Shown piece by piece: positions 17,953-26,122 of a stretch of DNA of 64,000 nucleotides; position 1 is the stretch's first letter; each line of letters starts with the position of its first letter. A program made the translations under genes and the position numbers. The DNA comes from Ruminiclostridium cellulolyticum H10 (GTDB lineage: Bacteria > Bacillota > Clostridia > Acetivibrionales > DSM-1351), in NCBI RefSeq assembly GCF_000022065.1, contig NC_011898.1, positions 248,001 through 312,000 on the forward strand. Reading direction: 5' to 3'. The notes under the pieces are model-generated. The model saw nothing but the letters and a program-made list of their open reading frames with translations, was not told the DNA's origin and did not search any database.

Positions 17953-18171
17953 TTACAATTTTACAGTACAGTCAGGCTCGATTTTCTTTATAATTTTCTG
18001 AACTGATGTCATAATATCTTCAAAACTTTCGTCAACTACATCTATAATAAGCTTCTGGCTGATAAAGTTAACAGTGGCACTGTTAACACCCTCCAATTTA
18101 TTAATTTCTCTTTCCATTTTAGAAGCACAGTTTGCACAACCCAAATCGTTAAGTCTGTAAATTTTTTTCAT
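17953..18171 (-). CDS. Stand-alone heavy-metal-associated (HMA) domain protein
   Basis: A 72-residue metallochaperone-like protein with the HMA fold and the metal-binding motif GCANCASK (Cys14, Cys17). It lies 33 bases before the ATPase that lacks this domain, so it probably delivers Zn/Cd to the pump or acts as its detached metal-binding domain. Ribosome binding site GGGGG. Length is exactly that of one HMA domain. Confidence 0.92.
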   Translation of the reverse strand: MKKIYRLNDLGCANCASKMEREINKLEGVNSATVNFISQKLIIDVVDESFEDIMTSVQKIIKKIEPDCTVKL

Positions 18172-18192
18172 ACGTAATTACCCCCTGATAAA

Positions 18193-18555
18193 TTATTCTA
18201 CAATATGTTCAAAACCCTGGTCGATTATTGATCTTACATGAGAGTCGGACAAAGAATAAAAGATAGTCTTTCCATCACGTCTTGATTTAGCCAGCTTTGC
18301 CTGTTTTAGTATACGGAGCTGGTGAGAAATAGCCGATTGACTCATGTTCAGCAGTTGTGCAATGTCGCACACACACATTTCTGCCTGAAAAAGAACATAC
18401 AAAATTTTGATTCTGGTTGTATCACCGAAAACTTTAAAAAGCTCTGCAAGATCATATAACTGGGTTTCTTCGGGTAAATGAGACAGAACCTGGTCTATTA
18501 AATCCTTATGAAGGCATATATAATCACATTTTTCAAGCTCTTTTTCCTTAGCCAT
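18193..18555 (-). CDS. ArsR/SmtB-family metal-sensing repressor (CadC-like)
   Basis: A 120-residue winged-helix repressor. The DNA-binding helices are in VCDIAQLLNMSQSAISHQLRILKQ. Two potential metal sites are visible: an alpha3N-type site (N-terminal CDYIC plus EMCVCD) that binds Cd/Pb in CadC, and an alpha5-type site (DSH followed by EH near the C-terminus) that binds Zn in SmtB. Binding of metal should release it from the palindrome at 18593-18616 and switch on the operon. Twenty-one bases separate it from the HMA gene. Confidence 0.93.
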   Translation of the reverse strand: MAKEKELEKCDYICLHKDLIDQVLSHLPEETQLYDLAELFKVFGDTTRIKILYVLFQAEMCVCDIAQLLNMSQSAISHQLRILKQAKLAKSRRDGKTIFYSLSDSHVRSIIDQGFEHIVE

Positions 18556-18592
18556 AAAAACCGTCCTTTCTTAAAAATCCCAAAATCTTCAC

Positions 18593-18654
18593 ACATTTAT
18601 TCATATGAATAAATGTTCATATATAATATTAGACCTTAATTCGTGGAAAGTCAA
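18593..18654 (-). promoter_or_regulatory. Promoter and 24-bp palindromic operator of the metal-efflux operon
   Basis: On the minus strand, TTGACT (18654-18649), a 17-base spacer and TAATAT (18631-18626) form a near-consensus promoter. Immediately downstream is a perfect 24-bp palindrome with half-site ACATTTATTCAT (18593-18616), the size and base pattern of SmtB/CadC operators. Repression would block initiation or early elongation. Confidence 0.9.
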
Positions 18655-18777
18655 CTAAAAATAATGAAAAATAAACCAATTTGTTTTACATAAAGTTATT
18701 AGCATATAAGGTGTACAAGCCCCAAAAGGAATTTGGTTGCATATTATGCAATAAAAGGTTAATTTGGAGTGATTTTT

Positions 18778-19587
18778 TTGACTAAATTTCATATAGGGGA
18801 TGTTGTAACGAGAAGGTCTTATGGAGGAGACATACTGTTTAAAGTAGTAAACATAAAAACAAACTTTAACGGGTCGGAATCATATGTTTTAAGAGGCCTG
18901 TCTTACAGGATAGAAGCTGATTCGCAAGCAGATGACCTTGTTAAACAGGATGCGAGGACAGCATATACGAGGGCTATAAATGAACTTGATCGGGTTAAAA
19001 AAAGCATTGACTGTTCTGTACCTGTTTTCAAAACATTTCTTTCCAGAATCAAGCACAAACCGGGTAGAATATTACACATAGATTCGGCAGAGGATTTTAT
19101 GAACGAGTGTCTTGATTTTTATAAGAAAAGCAAAATAAACTGTTATGGTAAATGGGTAAGTGAAAATAGGCAGCCATCAGTTGTAAAGCAGTATCTAAAA
19201 TCATACAGGCCAGATATTCTGGTGTTGACGGGACATGATGGTTTGAAAAAGGGTGCCAGTAATTTCCAATCACTGGACAGCTATGCCAACTCAGCATACT
19301 TTATTGAAGCTGTGAGAATAGCAAGATCCTATGAGTCGGACCCGGATAAGTTATGTATATTTGCAGGAGCATGTCAGTCGTACTTTGAGGCAATTATGCA
19401 GGCGGGAGCCAATTTTGCCAGCTCACCCAGACGAATTCTGATAAATGCACTTGACCCTGCCATAGTTGCACAAAAGGTATCTGTTACAGACAGTTCTGTT
19501 ATTCTTTCGCCTAATTCCGTAATAGAATTAACAATAACAGGGAGTGCCGGAATAGGCGGAAAAGATACAAGAGGGCAGATGAGATAA
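18778..19587 (+). CDS. yabG: Sporulation-specific protease YabG
   Basis: A 269-residue cysteine protease that processes spore coat proteins. It aligns along its length with YabG of Bacillus: FHIGDVVTRRSYGGDILFKV at the N-terminus, PGRILHIDSAEDF, YRPDILVLTGHDG in the centre, and FAGACQSYFEAIMQAGANFASSP with the conserved Cys/His context. The open frame begins at GTG 18769, but TTG 18778 is eight bases after TTGGAG and gives the expected N-terminus. A CATATTAT sequence near 18740 resembles a mother-cell sigma -10 box, but I found no good -35. Presence shows a spore former. Confidence 0.95.
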   Translation: MTKFHIGDVVTRRSYGGDILFKVVNIKTNFNGSESYVLRGLSYRIEADSQADDLVKQDARTAYTRAINELDRVKKSIDCSVPVFKTFLSRIKHKPGRILHIDSAEDFMNECLDFYKKSKINCYGKWVSENRQPSVVKQYLKSYRPDILVLTGHDGLKKGASNFQSLDSYANSAYFIEAVRIARSYESDPDKLCIFAGACQSYFEAIMQAGANFASSPRRILINALDPAIVAQKVSVTDSSVILSPNSVIELTITGSAGIGGKDTRGQMR

Positions 19588-19617
19588 AATTGACAAGCGT
19601 ACTTTTTATTCATACAA

Positions 19618-19653
19618 AAAAGGGTTTGCTTAATTGATGGCAGACTCTTTTTT
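19618..19653 (+). terminator. Terminator after yabG
   Basis: AAAAGGGTTTGC / GCAGACTCTTTT stem with two G-U pairs, followed by Ts. Confidence 0.8.
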
Positions 19654-19662
19654 CTGTACATA

Positions 19663-19695
19663 AAAAAATGCCCGGCATATAGCCGGAGCATTTTT
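19663..19695. terminator. Second terminator hairpin
   Basis: AAAAATGC-CCGGC / AGCCGG-AGCATTTTT with a short ATAT loop; A-run on one side and T-run on the other, so it could act on either strand. Confidence 0.7.
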
Positions 19696-19805
19696 AGGGG
19701 GTTAAAATGTATTTTGTGGGGTCAGTTATAGTTATTGCCTTTTTTACTTTTTCTTATACATTTTTCTTTAAAATAAAAAAATATATATATTCTAAAAAGT
19801 GTTCA

Positions 19806-19814
19806 TGGTATAAT
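19806..19814 (+). promoter_or_regulatory. Extended -10 promoter of the Ser-rich/DUF350 operon
   Basis: TG-G-TATAAT (TG at 19806-19807, TATAAT at 19809-19814), about 58 bases before the GTG start. The -35 region is poor, consistent with an extended -10 type. Confidence 0.5.
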
Positions 19815-19872
19815 ACTAAAAATAATACTAATTTTACATGTAAATACATTTTAAAAATGTGAGGGATAGGGT

Positions 19873-20883
19873 GTGAAAAAAAGAATATTAGCCATACTGC
19901 TTATATTTGCGTTTGTTTCGGTATCATTTATTGAAGCTGATGCAAAAGGTTTGCGTTCTTTTAGCAGGAGCAGCAAATCGTTTTCCAAATCATACAGCGG
20001 TTATAAGAGTTCTTCAAGGAACTCCAGTATTTTTGGCTCATCAAGGTCAAAAAGCAGTACTTCGAAAAGCAAATCAAAAAGCTCCGGCTTATTCAGCTCG
20101 TCAAAATCAAAAAGCAGTGGTTCGACCAAAAACAGCAATTCCAGAAGTATACCAGGGTCGAAGTCGTATACCGAATCATCAAGTAAAAAAACCAATACTT
20201 CGGGATTTACTGCAAAGGCATCTTCCAAAAAGAAATCCTATATGCAGGATACCTACAAGAGCCAGATTTCAAACAAAAATTATAAGACCTACAAGCAAAA
20301 ACTTAATAACCAGCAGCAGAAGGTTTATAATGATTCCATGAAAAGAAGCTATGGCTCCAATTCAAGAAAAATGAACTTTGAAGATGCTATGAGAACACGG
20401 ACATCCAGAATGAATGTATTCAACAACCGACCTATATTTATAAATGTAAACAGATCCATATTCGGCAGTCCTTTTTCTTATGGATATGCATATGTAGGCC
20501 CGTGGGATCTATGGTTCCTGATGAGAGCCTCAGATATGTTCTGGTATCATCATTGGAATGAAATTTCACCTTATAGGAACTATTTTGATCAGAACCAGTA
20601 CCGGCAATTGGAAAACAGGGTAGAGAAGCTGGAGAAGCAGGGGGTACAGAGAGACCCAAATTACATGGAGGAAGGTGTAGACCCGGATTTACAGCTGTCA
20701 CAGCAATATCAGGAACAGAACCCTGAAAATGTATATTATACAGACAAATATCCTACAAATTCATCAAGAAATACCGGGGCGGTAGTAGTAGTAATCATCA
20801 TAACTTCGGTAGGATTGATAATAGTAATAAGGAAGCTTTCAAAGCCAAAGCCTAAAAAACCGCGTCACAGCAGAGTATATTAA
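19873..20883 (+). CDS. Ser/Lys-rich membrane-anchored protein of unknown function
   Basis: A 336-residue protein I cannot assign to a named family. It has a signal peptide (~1-25, ending EADAKG) and a very Ser/Lys/Arg-rich low-complexity region (~28-125, repeats such as SSKSKSSG). A basic segment rich in Tyr/Asn/Gln follows, then an aromatic patch (~205-245, SYGYAYVGPWDLWFLMRASDMFWYHHW), a Glu/Gln-rich coiled stretch and a C-terminal membrane helix (~307-323) before a Lys/Pro-rich tail. It is likely a surface protein with a cytosolic tail. GTG start after AGGGATAGG. First gene of the operon with the YjfK-like and DUF350 genes. Confidence 0.75.
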   Translation: MKKRILAILLIFAFVSVSFIEADAKGLRSFSRSSKSFSKSYSGYKSSSRNSSIFGSSRSKSSTSKSKSKSSGLFSSSKSKSSGSTKNSNSRSIPGSKSYTESSSKKTNTSGFTAKASSKKKSYMQDTYKSQISNKNYKTYKQKLNNQQQKVYNDSMKRSYGSNSRKMNFEDAMRTRTSRMNVFNNRPIFINVNRSIFGSPFSYGYAYVGPWDLWFLMRASDMFWYHHWNEISPYRNYFDQNQYRQLENRVEKLEKQGVQRDPNYMEEGVDPDLQLSQQYQEQNPENVYYTDKYPTNSSRNTGAVVVVIIITSVGLIIVIRKLSKPKPKKPRHSRVY

Positions 20884-20910
20884 AACTTTCAAAATTAAAT
20901 GGAATAGGAC

Positions 20911-21513
20911 GTGATGTCGATGTTCGGTTTCAAAAAAAAGGGTGGGCAGGATATACTAAATCCTTTAAATATCAATAGTAATTCAATGGTTGAATTTAAA
21001 CTCAAGGAGCTTGAGGAACAAGGTTTTTTTACCTTCGGGAAAATCATACACATGGGTATGGGACAAAGACCGTTTACGAGATACCTTGTTTACTCAAGAG
21101 CAGAAGAGACAGAATATATCTTTGAAGTATATAAGGGGGAAGAAGAAGGTCAGCTTGAAACATACCTTTACTTTCTGGACGATACGGTACCGTTCTCAGA
21201 GGAATTTCTGGAAGTGGTAGGTCAAAGGTGTATCACCACTCCTGACGGGACAGAGTATGAAAGATGTACAATGCCCCAACATGACTATAGGATAGACGGG
21301 GTACAGGGTTCAATAAAGGTTTATGACCTGAACTCGGAAAAGGTAGAATACGAATCTGAAATTGAGGTATGGGACTATCAGCGTGATGCAGAAGGTATTA
21401 CAGAGTACCTTAATATAGAAATGCTGAAAACTAATGGGATGTTCAGAGTTTTCATAGGTCAGAGGCTTGAAGGGTCACTATACAAGGTTTATCAGGGTTT
21501 GGACGAAAAATAG
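20911..21513 (+). CDS. YjfK-like (DUF2491-type) soluble protein
   Basis: A ~200-residue acidic cytosolic protein with no membrane segment. The pattern (FKLKELEEQGFFTFGKIIHM, then TRYLVYSRAEETEYIFEVYKG and YLFFLDDTVP-like hydrophobic/acidic blocks) resembles E. coli YjfK (DUF2491). The next gene is a DUF350 protein, matching yjfK-yjfL order. GTG 20911, ATG 20914 and ATG 20920 are all possible starts; the best spacing to AGGAC favours 20920. The family call rests on remembered similarity plus gene order, so it is moderate. A role in envelope stress is inferred. Confidence 0.55.
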   Translation: MMSMFGFKKKGGQDILNPLNINSNSMVEFKLKELEEQGFFTFGKIIHMGMGQRPFTRYLVYSRAEETEYIFEVYKGEEEGQLETYLYFLDDTVPFSEEFLEVVGQRCITTPDGTEYERCTMPQHDYRIDGVQGSIKVYDLNSEKVEYESEIEVWDYQRDAEGITEYLNIEMLKTNGMFRVFIGQRLEGSLYKVYQGLDEK

Positions 21514-21532
21514 CATTTAGGGGGATAATGAG

Positions 21533-22435
21533 ATGTTGGATTATTTTATTTTTTTCTTGAAAGACTTATCATTTAGTTTTGTTATATTGATGGTAGGCTT
21601 TATATTGGGGTGGGTTATTTATAATAATCTGGTTCTGAGAGATGTTTCACTTAAAGATGCACTGTTTACTAAGGATAATTTTGCGACATGGATAGAGTTT
21701 ATAGGGGCTTTTGTATTTCCAGTACTTTATCTTTCATCACATGCCATAAAGGGAGCTGCCAGTGATAATGTTTTTGTTGATTTGGCGGTTTGTACCGGAT
21801 ATACAGTTTTTTACGTAGTAATACTGACGGTATTAAGGCTGATGTCAAAAACCATAGTGAGCCTCATTAATGCAGAGGATGGACATGGCAAGGTGTGCCT
21901 GAATAAAGAAATATGTGAGCAGAAGAACATTGGTGCTGCCCTGTTTTCCGTTACTCTTTCGGTAATTTTTGTGTCACTGATAAAGTACATAGATTTCATA
22001 GCTATTATTGTTGATGGGGTAGGAGCGGCCATACTGATAAAGCTTCTGCTATTTTTAGTTTTTGTCCTGATTGCAATAGTGTGTTACAGTGTGGTTTTAA
22101 GAAGAAAGACCACTTTGTTCAAGGAACTATTCATAGACAATAATGCGGCTGCCGGTATTGGGCTTCTGGGTTTTGTTTTTGCTGTACAGACTATTATCAC
22201 AGGAATAATTGACGCATATGCATCTGATTTTAATCTGATTACGGTAGCCTTGGTAATAGCTGTCTGTCTTGTGATATACGGTATATTATCCGTATTGTTT
22301 AAAAAGATTTTTACTGCCATAGTAAAGGTGGATGTATGGAATGAAATATACGAGCAGAATAATGTAGGAGCAGCAGTGGGACAGGCTGCACTTTACGTTG
22401 GAATTGCAATGATAATAGTAAATTTCATAATGTAA
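21533..22435 (+). CDS. Integral membrane protein with two DUF350 (YjfL-type) repeats
   Basis: A 300-residue membrane protein with eight hydrophobic helices arranged as two similar four-helix halves. Each half ends in a NxGAA(l/v) motif just before its last helix (QKNIGAALFSVTLS near 145; QNNVGAAVGQAALY near 280). Single-copy YjfL/DUF350 proteins have about 130 residues, so this is a tandem duplication. RBS AGGGGGAT, 20 bases after the YjfK-like gene. In enterobacteria the yjfKL genes sit with a PspA paralogue and a glutathionylspermidine-synthase-like gene; neither is seen here. Function unknown, envelope-linked. Confidence 0.8.
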   Translation: MLDYFIFFLKDLSFSFVILMVGFILGWVIYNNLVLRDVSLKDALFTKDNFATWIEFIGAFVFPVLYLSSHAIKGAASDNVFVDLAVCTGYTVFYVVILTVLRLMSKTIVSLINAEDGHGKVCLNKEICEQKNIGAALFSVTLSVIFVSLIKYIDFIAIIVDGVGAAILIKLLLFLVFVLIAIVCYSVVLRRKTTLFKELFIDNNAAAGIGLLGFVFAVQTIITGIIDAYASDFNLITVALVIAVCLVIYGILSVLFKKIFTAIVKVDVWNEIYEQNNVGAAVGQAALYVGIAMIIVNFIM

Positions 22436-22531
22436 AAAATGCATATGGTAAAGGGAAACAAAGTAATAGAGGTACATTCACACATTGTTAATATTTGTTA
22501 TACAATTTTAATAATCTTCTCTAGAAATTAG

Positions 22532-22672
22532 TGGTATAATACAAAGTGTAAAGCCATTATAAGCTTTTTCATTTTGTTCCTCCTTTAAACATATTGATTT
22601 TATTTTTTATTACATAGGGCACCTATTTATCAGGAATTATTATAAATTATATACTGAGGTGCTTTTTTTCTG
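22532..22672 (+). ncRNA. Candidate small RNA with a CCUCCUUU motif
   Basis: A TG-G-TATAAT extended -10 promoter (22532-22540) is not followed by any gene. About 75 bases downstream of the predicted start (~22547), GCACCT...AGGTGC (22619-22662) closes a long AU-rich loop and is followed by TTTTTTT. The transcript would contain a small AAAGC/GCUUU hairpin and an exposed UUCCUCCUUUA at about 22576-22587, complementary to a Shine-Dalgarno sequence, as in several Gram-positive regulatory RNAs. Alternatively it is only the 3' end of the upstream operon. Confidence 0.35.
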
Positions 22673-22740
22673 TCTCAAAAAAAGTGAAATTGGGTTGGAT
22701 GCTTAAGGATTAAGTTACATAAATTACAAAATAATATCTC

Positions 22741-22769
22741 TTGATATAGAACAATATTTAAGTTATAAT
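22741..22769 (+). promoter_or_regulatory. Sigma-A promoter of SRP RNA
   Basis: TTGATA (22741-22746), exactly 17 bases, TATAAT (22764-22769). The primary transcript would start near 22776, about 50 bases before the mature RNA. The 5' leader holds a hairpin ACTGAGCC/GGTTCAGT (22781-22809) that is probably removed on processing. Confidence 0.85.
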
Positions 22770-22828
22770 GTGTAAGGTGCACTGAGCCGTTTGCGTTATA
22801 AGGTTCAGTTCATTTAAAAAGTCAGTTT

Positions 22829-23098
22829 TGGTCGTACTAGACGGGGAGGCAGCGGTGCCCTGTACCTGCAATCCGCTATAGCAGGGTTGAATTCCCGTTC
22901 GAGGTTTTAGTATGTGGTGTCTGCCCTTTACAAGTGGCAATGACAATTGGGTCTTGCGCAATAGAATTCTGTGAATCTCGTCAGGTCCGGAAGGAAGCAG
23001 CGATAAGCAGTAAATTCTGTGTGCCGCTAGGTTACCTGATTTGAGCTAACTGTAAAGGTAACGGCTATATACTTCTATCGACAATGGGTGTACGGCCA
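22829..23098 (+). ncRNA. ffs: Signal recognition particle RNA, large Gram-positive type
   Basis: The Ffh-binding helix 8 loop is unmistakable (GTCAGGTCCGGAAGGAAGCAGC core at about 22980-23001). The 5' part (ACTAGACGGGGAGGCAGCGG...CCGCTATAGCAGGG) matches the Alu domain of the ~270-nt SRP RNA of Bacillus and clostridia. The ends pair: TGGTCGTAC (22829-22837) with GTACGGCCA (23090-23098). It guides secretory and membrane proteins with Ffh, and lies upstream of dnaX, as in Bacillus. Exact mature ends are estimates. Confidence 0.93.
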
Positions 23099-23114
23099 TT
23101 CAATTTATAAAAAT

Positions 23115-23146
23115 CAAGCCTGTTCAAATGAACAGGCTTGTATTAT
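23115..23146 (+). terminator. Terminator of SRP RNA
   Basis: CAAGCCTGTTC / GAACAGGCTTG with an AAAT loop, followed by TATTATATTTT. Confidence 0.88.
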
Positions 23147-23205
23147 ATTTTAGTAGAACACCGTGACCCTTGAATTGCAGTTTACATAAAAGGAGGAGGT
23201 AGAAA

Positions 23206-24894
23206 ATGTCCTATACGGCACTCTATAGAAAGTGGAGGCCTCTTGTATTTGAAGATGTCGTTGAGCAGGAGCATGTTGTCAGAACAATTAAAAATACAGT
23301 GAAATCCGGGAGGATTGCCCATGCATACCTTTTTTGCGGTACAAGGGGTACAGGCAAGACTACAATGGCGAAAATATTTGCCAGAGCAATCAACTGTATT
23401 AATCCCAAAGATGGAAATCCGTGTAATGAATGTGAGGTATGCAGAGGAATTCTGGACGAATCAATTTTGGATGTTGTTGAAATAGATGCCGCCTCGAACA
23501 ATAGTGTTGATAACGTAAGGGAAATAAGGGACGAAGTTGTCTATGCTCCGTCGCAGGCAAGGTACAAGGTTTATATAATAGACGAGGTTCATATGCTTTC
23601 ATCTGGAGCATTTAATGCACTGCTGAAAACACTTGAAGAGCCTCCCGGACATGTTGTATTCATATTGGCAACAACAGACCCTCATAAACTGCCTGCAACA
23701 ATTTTATCAAGGTGTCAACGGTTTGATTTTAAGAAAATAACACCCGCAGGTATCGCTGAACGAGTGAAGCTTATTGCACAGGCGAGCGGTATAAATATAG
23801 ATGATGACGGTGCATTATTGATTGCAAGGCTGGCGGACGGTGCGTTAAGAGATGCATTGAGTATTCTGGATCAATGTATTGCGGAGGGCAGCACTACTAT
23901 AACCTATCAGAATGTTCTTGATGCAATAGGGATAGTAAGTGATGATTTTATATCGGAAATAGTGGACAATATAGAGAGTAAGAATGTTGAGGGGCTTGTA
24001 GCTAGCGTTGAGATGCTTTCAGCCGAAGGAAGAGATATTCTTAGGTTTGCATCGGATCTTGTACTGTATTTCAGAAATCTTTTGATTTGCAAGCTGAGCA
24101 AAAATCCCGAAAACATTTTGGATGTGGGAAAACAATATCTTGATAAAATGATTGCACAGTCAGAGGCATTTACAAAGGAACGGCTGATTGGGATAATAAA
24201 GGAGCTGTCTTCCTTTGAAACACAGCTTAAGTATGCATTAAACCAAAGGGTTTTCCTTGAAGTAATGCTTATTTCAATAAGTGTAGGCAGCTACGGACAG
24301 AGTGGAAGTGACAATAATCTTTTAGACAGAATAACTAATCTGGAAAGTGCTGTCAGAACAGGAGCAACGGCTTTAGGACCGTCTGTCAAAGACAGAAGTA
24401 GTGTGTCGGTTCAAGTTAACGTAGCGAATACTAGCCCCGTTCCATCTGGAAAAAAGCTGGACAACCTGCCCCCGATTCCGGGCAGTTCAGTTCCAAAGTC
24501 TTCAGCCAAAGGTAATTCCTTTAATGAACTGGAGGAATGGGCCAATATTTTGTCAGATCTGAAAGCGAACAGGAGGATGATGTTACTGTCATATCTTACA
24601 TCTACCAAGGCGGTAGCAGCTGATGAGTCAACAGTTCTTGTAGTATTTCCGCCTGATGTTGTTTCTCTGAAAAATATTGTATCAAAGGCGGAGCATATTG
24701 ATGTACTTGAAAATGCTTTGGAAAGAAGGCTTGGTAGACATGTCCGTGTAAAAGTGGTAGATGAGGAATCTCTTGAAAGCATGGTTCAAAAGGAGCCTTC
24801 TCCTTTGAAGAATTCCGAAGAAAGCCAGTTGGTAAAGCTGACAAGGGAAATTTCAGATAGATTGAACGTTCCGCTTGATATAATAGACGAATAG
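23206..24894 (+). CDS. dnaX: DNA polymerase III subunit tau (and probably gamma)
   Basis: The clamp-loader ATPase, 562 residues. The AAA+ domain has Walker A GTRGTGKT (45-52), a zinc module (Cys64, 73, 76, 79), Walker B IIDEVHML and the SRC motif LSRCQRFDF. Domain III runs to about 365. A Ser/Pro-rich linker (~385-430) follows, then the tau-specific C-terminal domain. An in-phase A AAA AAG heptamer with a downstream hairpin sits in the linker (24450-24485). A -1 shift there would end at TAA 24513, giving a ~436-residue gamma-like protein. GGAGGAGG precedes the ATG. First gene of the conserved dnaX-ebfC-recR cluster. Confidence 0.97.
   Translation: MSYTALYRKWRPLVFEDVVEQEHVVRTIKNTVKSGRIAHAYLFCGTRGTGKTTMAKIFARAINCINPKDGNPCNECEVCRGILDESILDVVEIDAASNNSVDNVREIRDEVVYAPSQARYKVYIIDEVHMLSSGAFNALLKTLEEPPGHVVFILATTDPHKLPATILSRCQRFDFKKITPAGIAERVKLIAQASGINIDDDGALLIARLADGALRDALSILDQCIAEGSTTITYQNVLDAIGIVSDDFISEIVDNIESKNVEGLVASVEMLSAEGRDILRFASDLVLYFRNLLICKLSKNPENILDVGKQYLDKMIAQSEAFTKERLIGIIKELSSFETQLKYALNQRVFLEVMLISISVGSYGQSGSDNNLLDRITNLESAVRTGATALGPSVKDRSSVSVQVNVANTSPVPSGKKLDNLPPIPGSSVPKSSAKGNSFNELEEWANILSDLKANRRMMLLSYLTSTKAVAADESTVLVVFPPDVVSLKNIVSKAEHIDVLENALERRLGRHVRVKVVDEESLESMVQKEPSPLKNSEESQLVKLTREISDRLNVPLDIIDE
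24450..24485 (+). promoter_or_regulatory. Putative programmed -1 frameshift signal in dnaX
   Basis: The slippery heptamer A AAA AAG (24450-24456) is read as ggA AAA AAG in the zero frame, the same phase as in E. coli dnaX. After a 9-base spacer comes CTGCCC (24466-24471), an 8-base loop and GGGCAG (24480-24485). The -1 frame stops at TAA 24513-24515. I see no clear Shine-Dalgarno-like enhancer upstream of the heptamer. Confidence 0.6.
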
Positions 24895-24956
24895 GATATA
24901 ATATAAATTGATAAATTTGTAAACTACTAAATTTAAAATAATAGGAGGAAGTACAG

Positions 24957-25304
24957 ATGGCAAGAGGTGGATTCCCGGGAGGCGGTTTCGGCGGAAATAT
25001 GAATAACCTGATGAAACAGGCCCAGAAAATGCAGAAGGATATGGAAAAGGCACAGCAGGATTTAGAAAACAAGACTATTGAAGTTTCTGTTGGCGGAGGA
25101 GCAATAAATATAGTTGCTACAGGTAAAAAGGAGATCAAGGAAATTACTATAAAGCCTGAGGTTGTTGACCCTGATGACGTTGAAATGCTTCAGGATTTGA
25201 TATTGAGTGCTGTTAATGAGGCCCTGAGAAAGGCTGACGAGCTGGCTAACTCCGAAATGAGCAAAATAACTGGTGGGTTAGGTGGTTTACCAGGAATGTT
25301 TTAA
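24957..25304 (+). CDS. ebfC: YbaB/EbfC nucleoid-associated protein
   Basis: A 115-residue DNA-binding protein of the YbaB/EbfC family. A Gly-rich N-terminus is followed by a Met/Gln/Lys-rich helix ([20 protein letters not shown]), the conserved beta segment ([19 protein letters not shown]) and the [16 protein letters not shown] helix. It forms tweezers-like dimers that bind DNA. It lies between dnaX and recR, the standard arrangement. RBS AGGAGG. Confidence 0.95.
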   Translation: MARGGFPGGGFGGNMNNLMKQAQKMQKDMEKAQQDLENKTIEVSVGGGAINIVATGKKEIKEITIKPEVVDPDDVEMLQDLILSAVNEALRKADELANSEMSKITGGLGGLPGMF

Positions 25305-25342
25305 CAAATGGGTCTTTAGGCATACCCCTTGGAGGTTAATAA

Positions 25343-25942
25343 ATGGAATATTATGCAGTTCCCATTGCTAAGCTGGTAGAGGAATTTCAGAAACTTCCGG
25401 GCATTGGACATAAGTCGGCACAGCGTCTGGCTTTTCATGTAATAAACTTGCCAATGGAAAAGGTTCAAAAGTTGTCCGAATCAATATTGGAAGCAAAGCA
25501 GAAAACCAGATACTGCTCTGTGTGCAGTAACCTTACTGATATTGATCCTTGCCCGCTGTGCAGCGGAACTTCTAGAGATAAAACGGTAATATGCGTAGTT
25601 CAGGATCCCCGTGATGTTGTAGCAATGGAGAGAACACGTGAATTCAAAGGTCTGTATCATGTTTTGCATGGTGCAATTTCTCCCATGCAGGGAATAGGGC
25701 CCGAGGAAATTCGTATAAAGGAATTGATAACAAGATTGGGAAGCGGAGATGTAAAAGAAGTAATTCTTGCAACCAATCCCAATGTTGAAGGCGAAGCAAC
25801 TGCGATGTATATATCAAAACTCATAAAGCCTTTAGGAGTAAAAGCAACAAGAATAGCGCACGGCATACCTGTAGGCGGTGACCTGGAATATGCCGATGAG
25901 GTTACCCTTGCAAAAGCTCTAGAGGGCCGGCGTGAGATATAG
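25343..25942 (+). CDS. recR: Recombination protein RecR
   Basis: A 199-residue DNA repair protein acting with RecO/RecF in gap repair. It has an N-terminal helix-hairpin-helix ([18 protein letters not shown]), a zinc finger with four cysteines (YCSVCSN...DPCPLCSG) and a Toprim domain ([17 protein letters not shown], then [16 protein letters not shown]). Length is normal. RBS GGAGG. No bofA/yaaL follows, unlike Bacillus. Confidence 0.97.
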   Translation: MEYYAVPIAKLVEEFQKLPGIGHKSAQRLAFHVINLPMEKVQKLSESILEAKQKTRYCSVCSNLTDIDPCPLCSGTSRDKTVICVVQDPRDVVAMERTREFKGLYHVLHGAISPMQGIGPEEIRIKELITRLGSGDVKEVILATNPNVEGEATAMYISKLIKPLGVKATRIAHGIPVGGDLEYADEVTLAKALEGRREI

Positions 25943-26122
25943 GATTTAATATGGAAGTATGTATAATAAAACATGGTCAGAGGGATAAAAAATTCCTTCT
26001 GGCTATTATTTTTCTAGAAAATAAAAATATCCGTTATCATTCAAAACCTTTGGATATCATTTCCTTAATAGAATAATGTATAATTAGTATATTCTATTGA
26101 CTTGGGTTTTTATGGAGGATGT

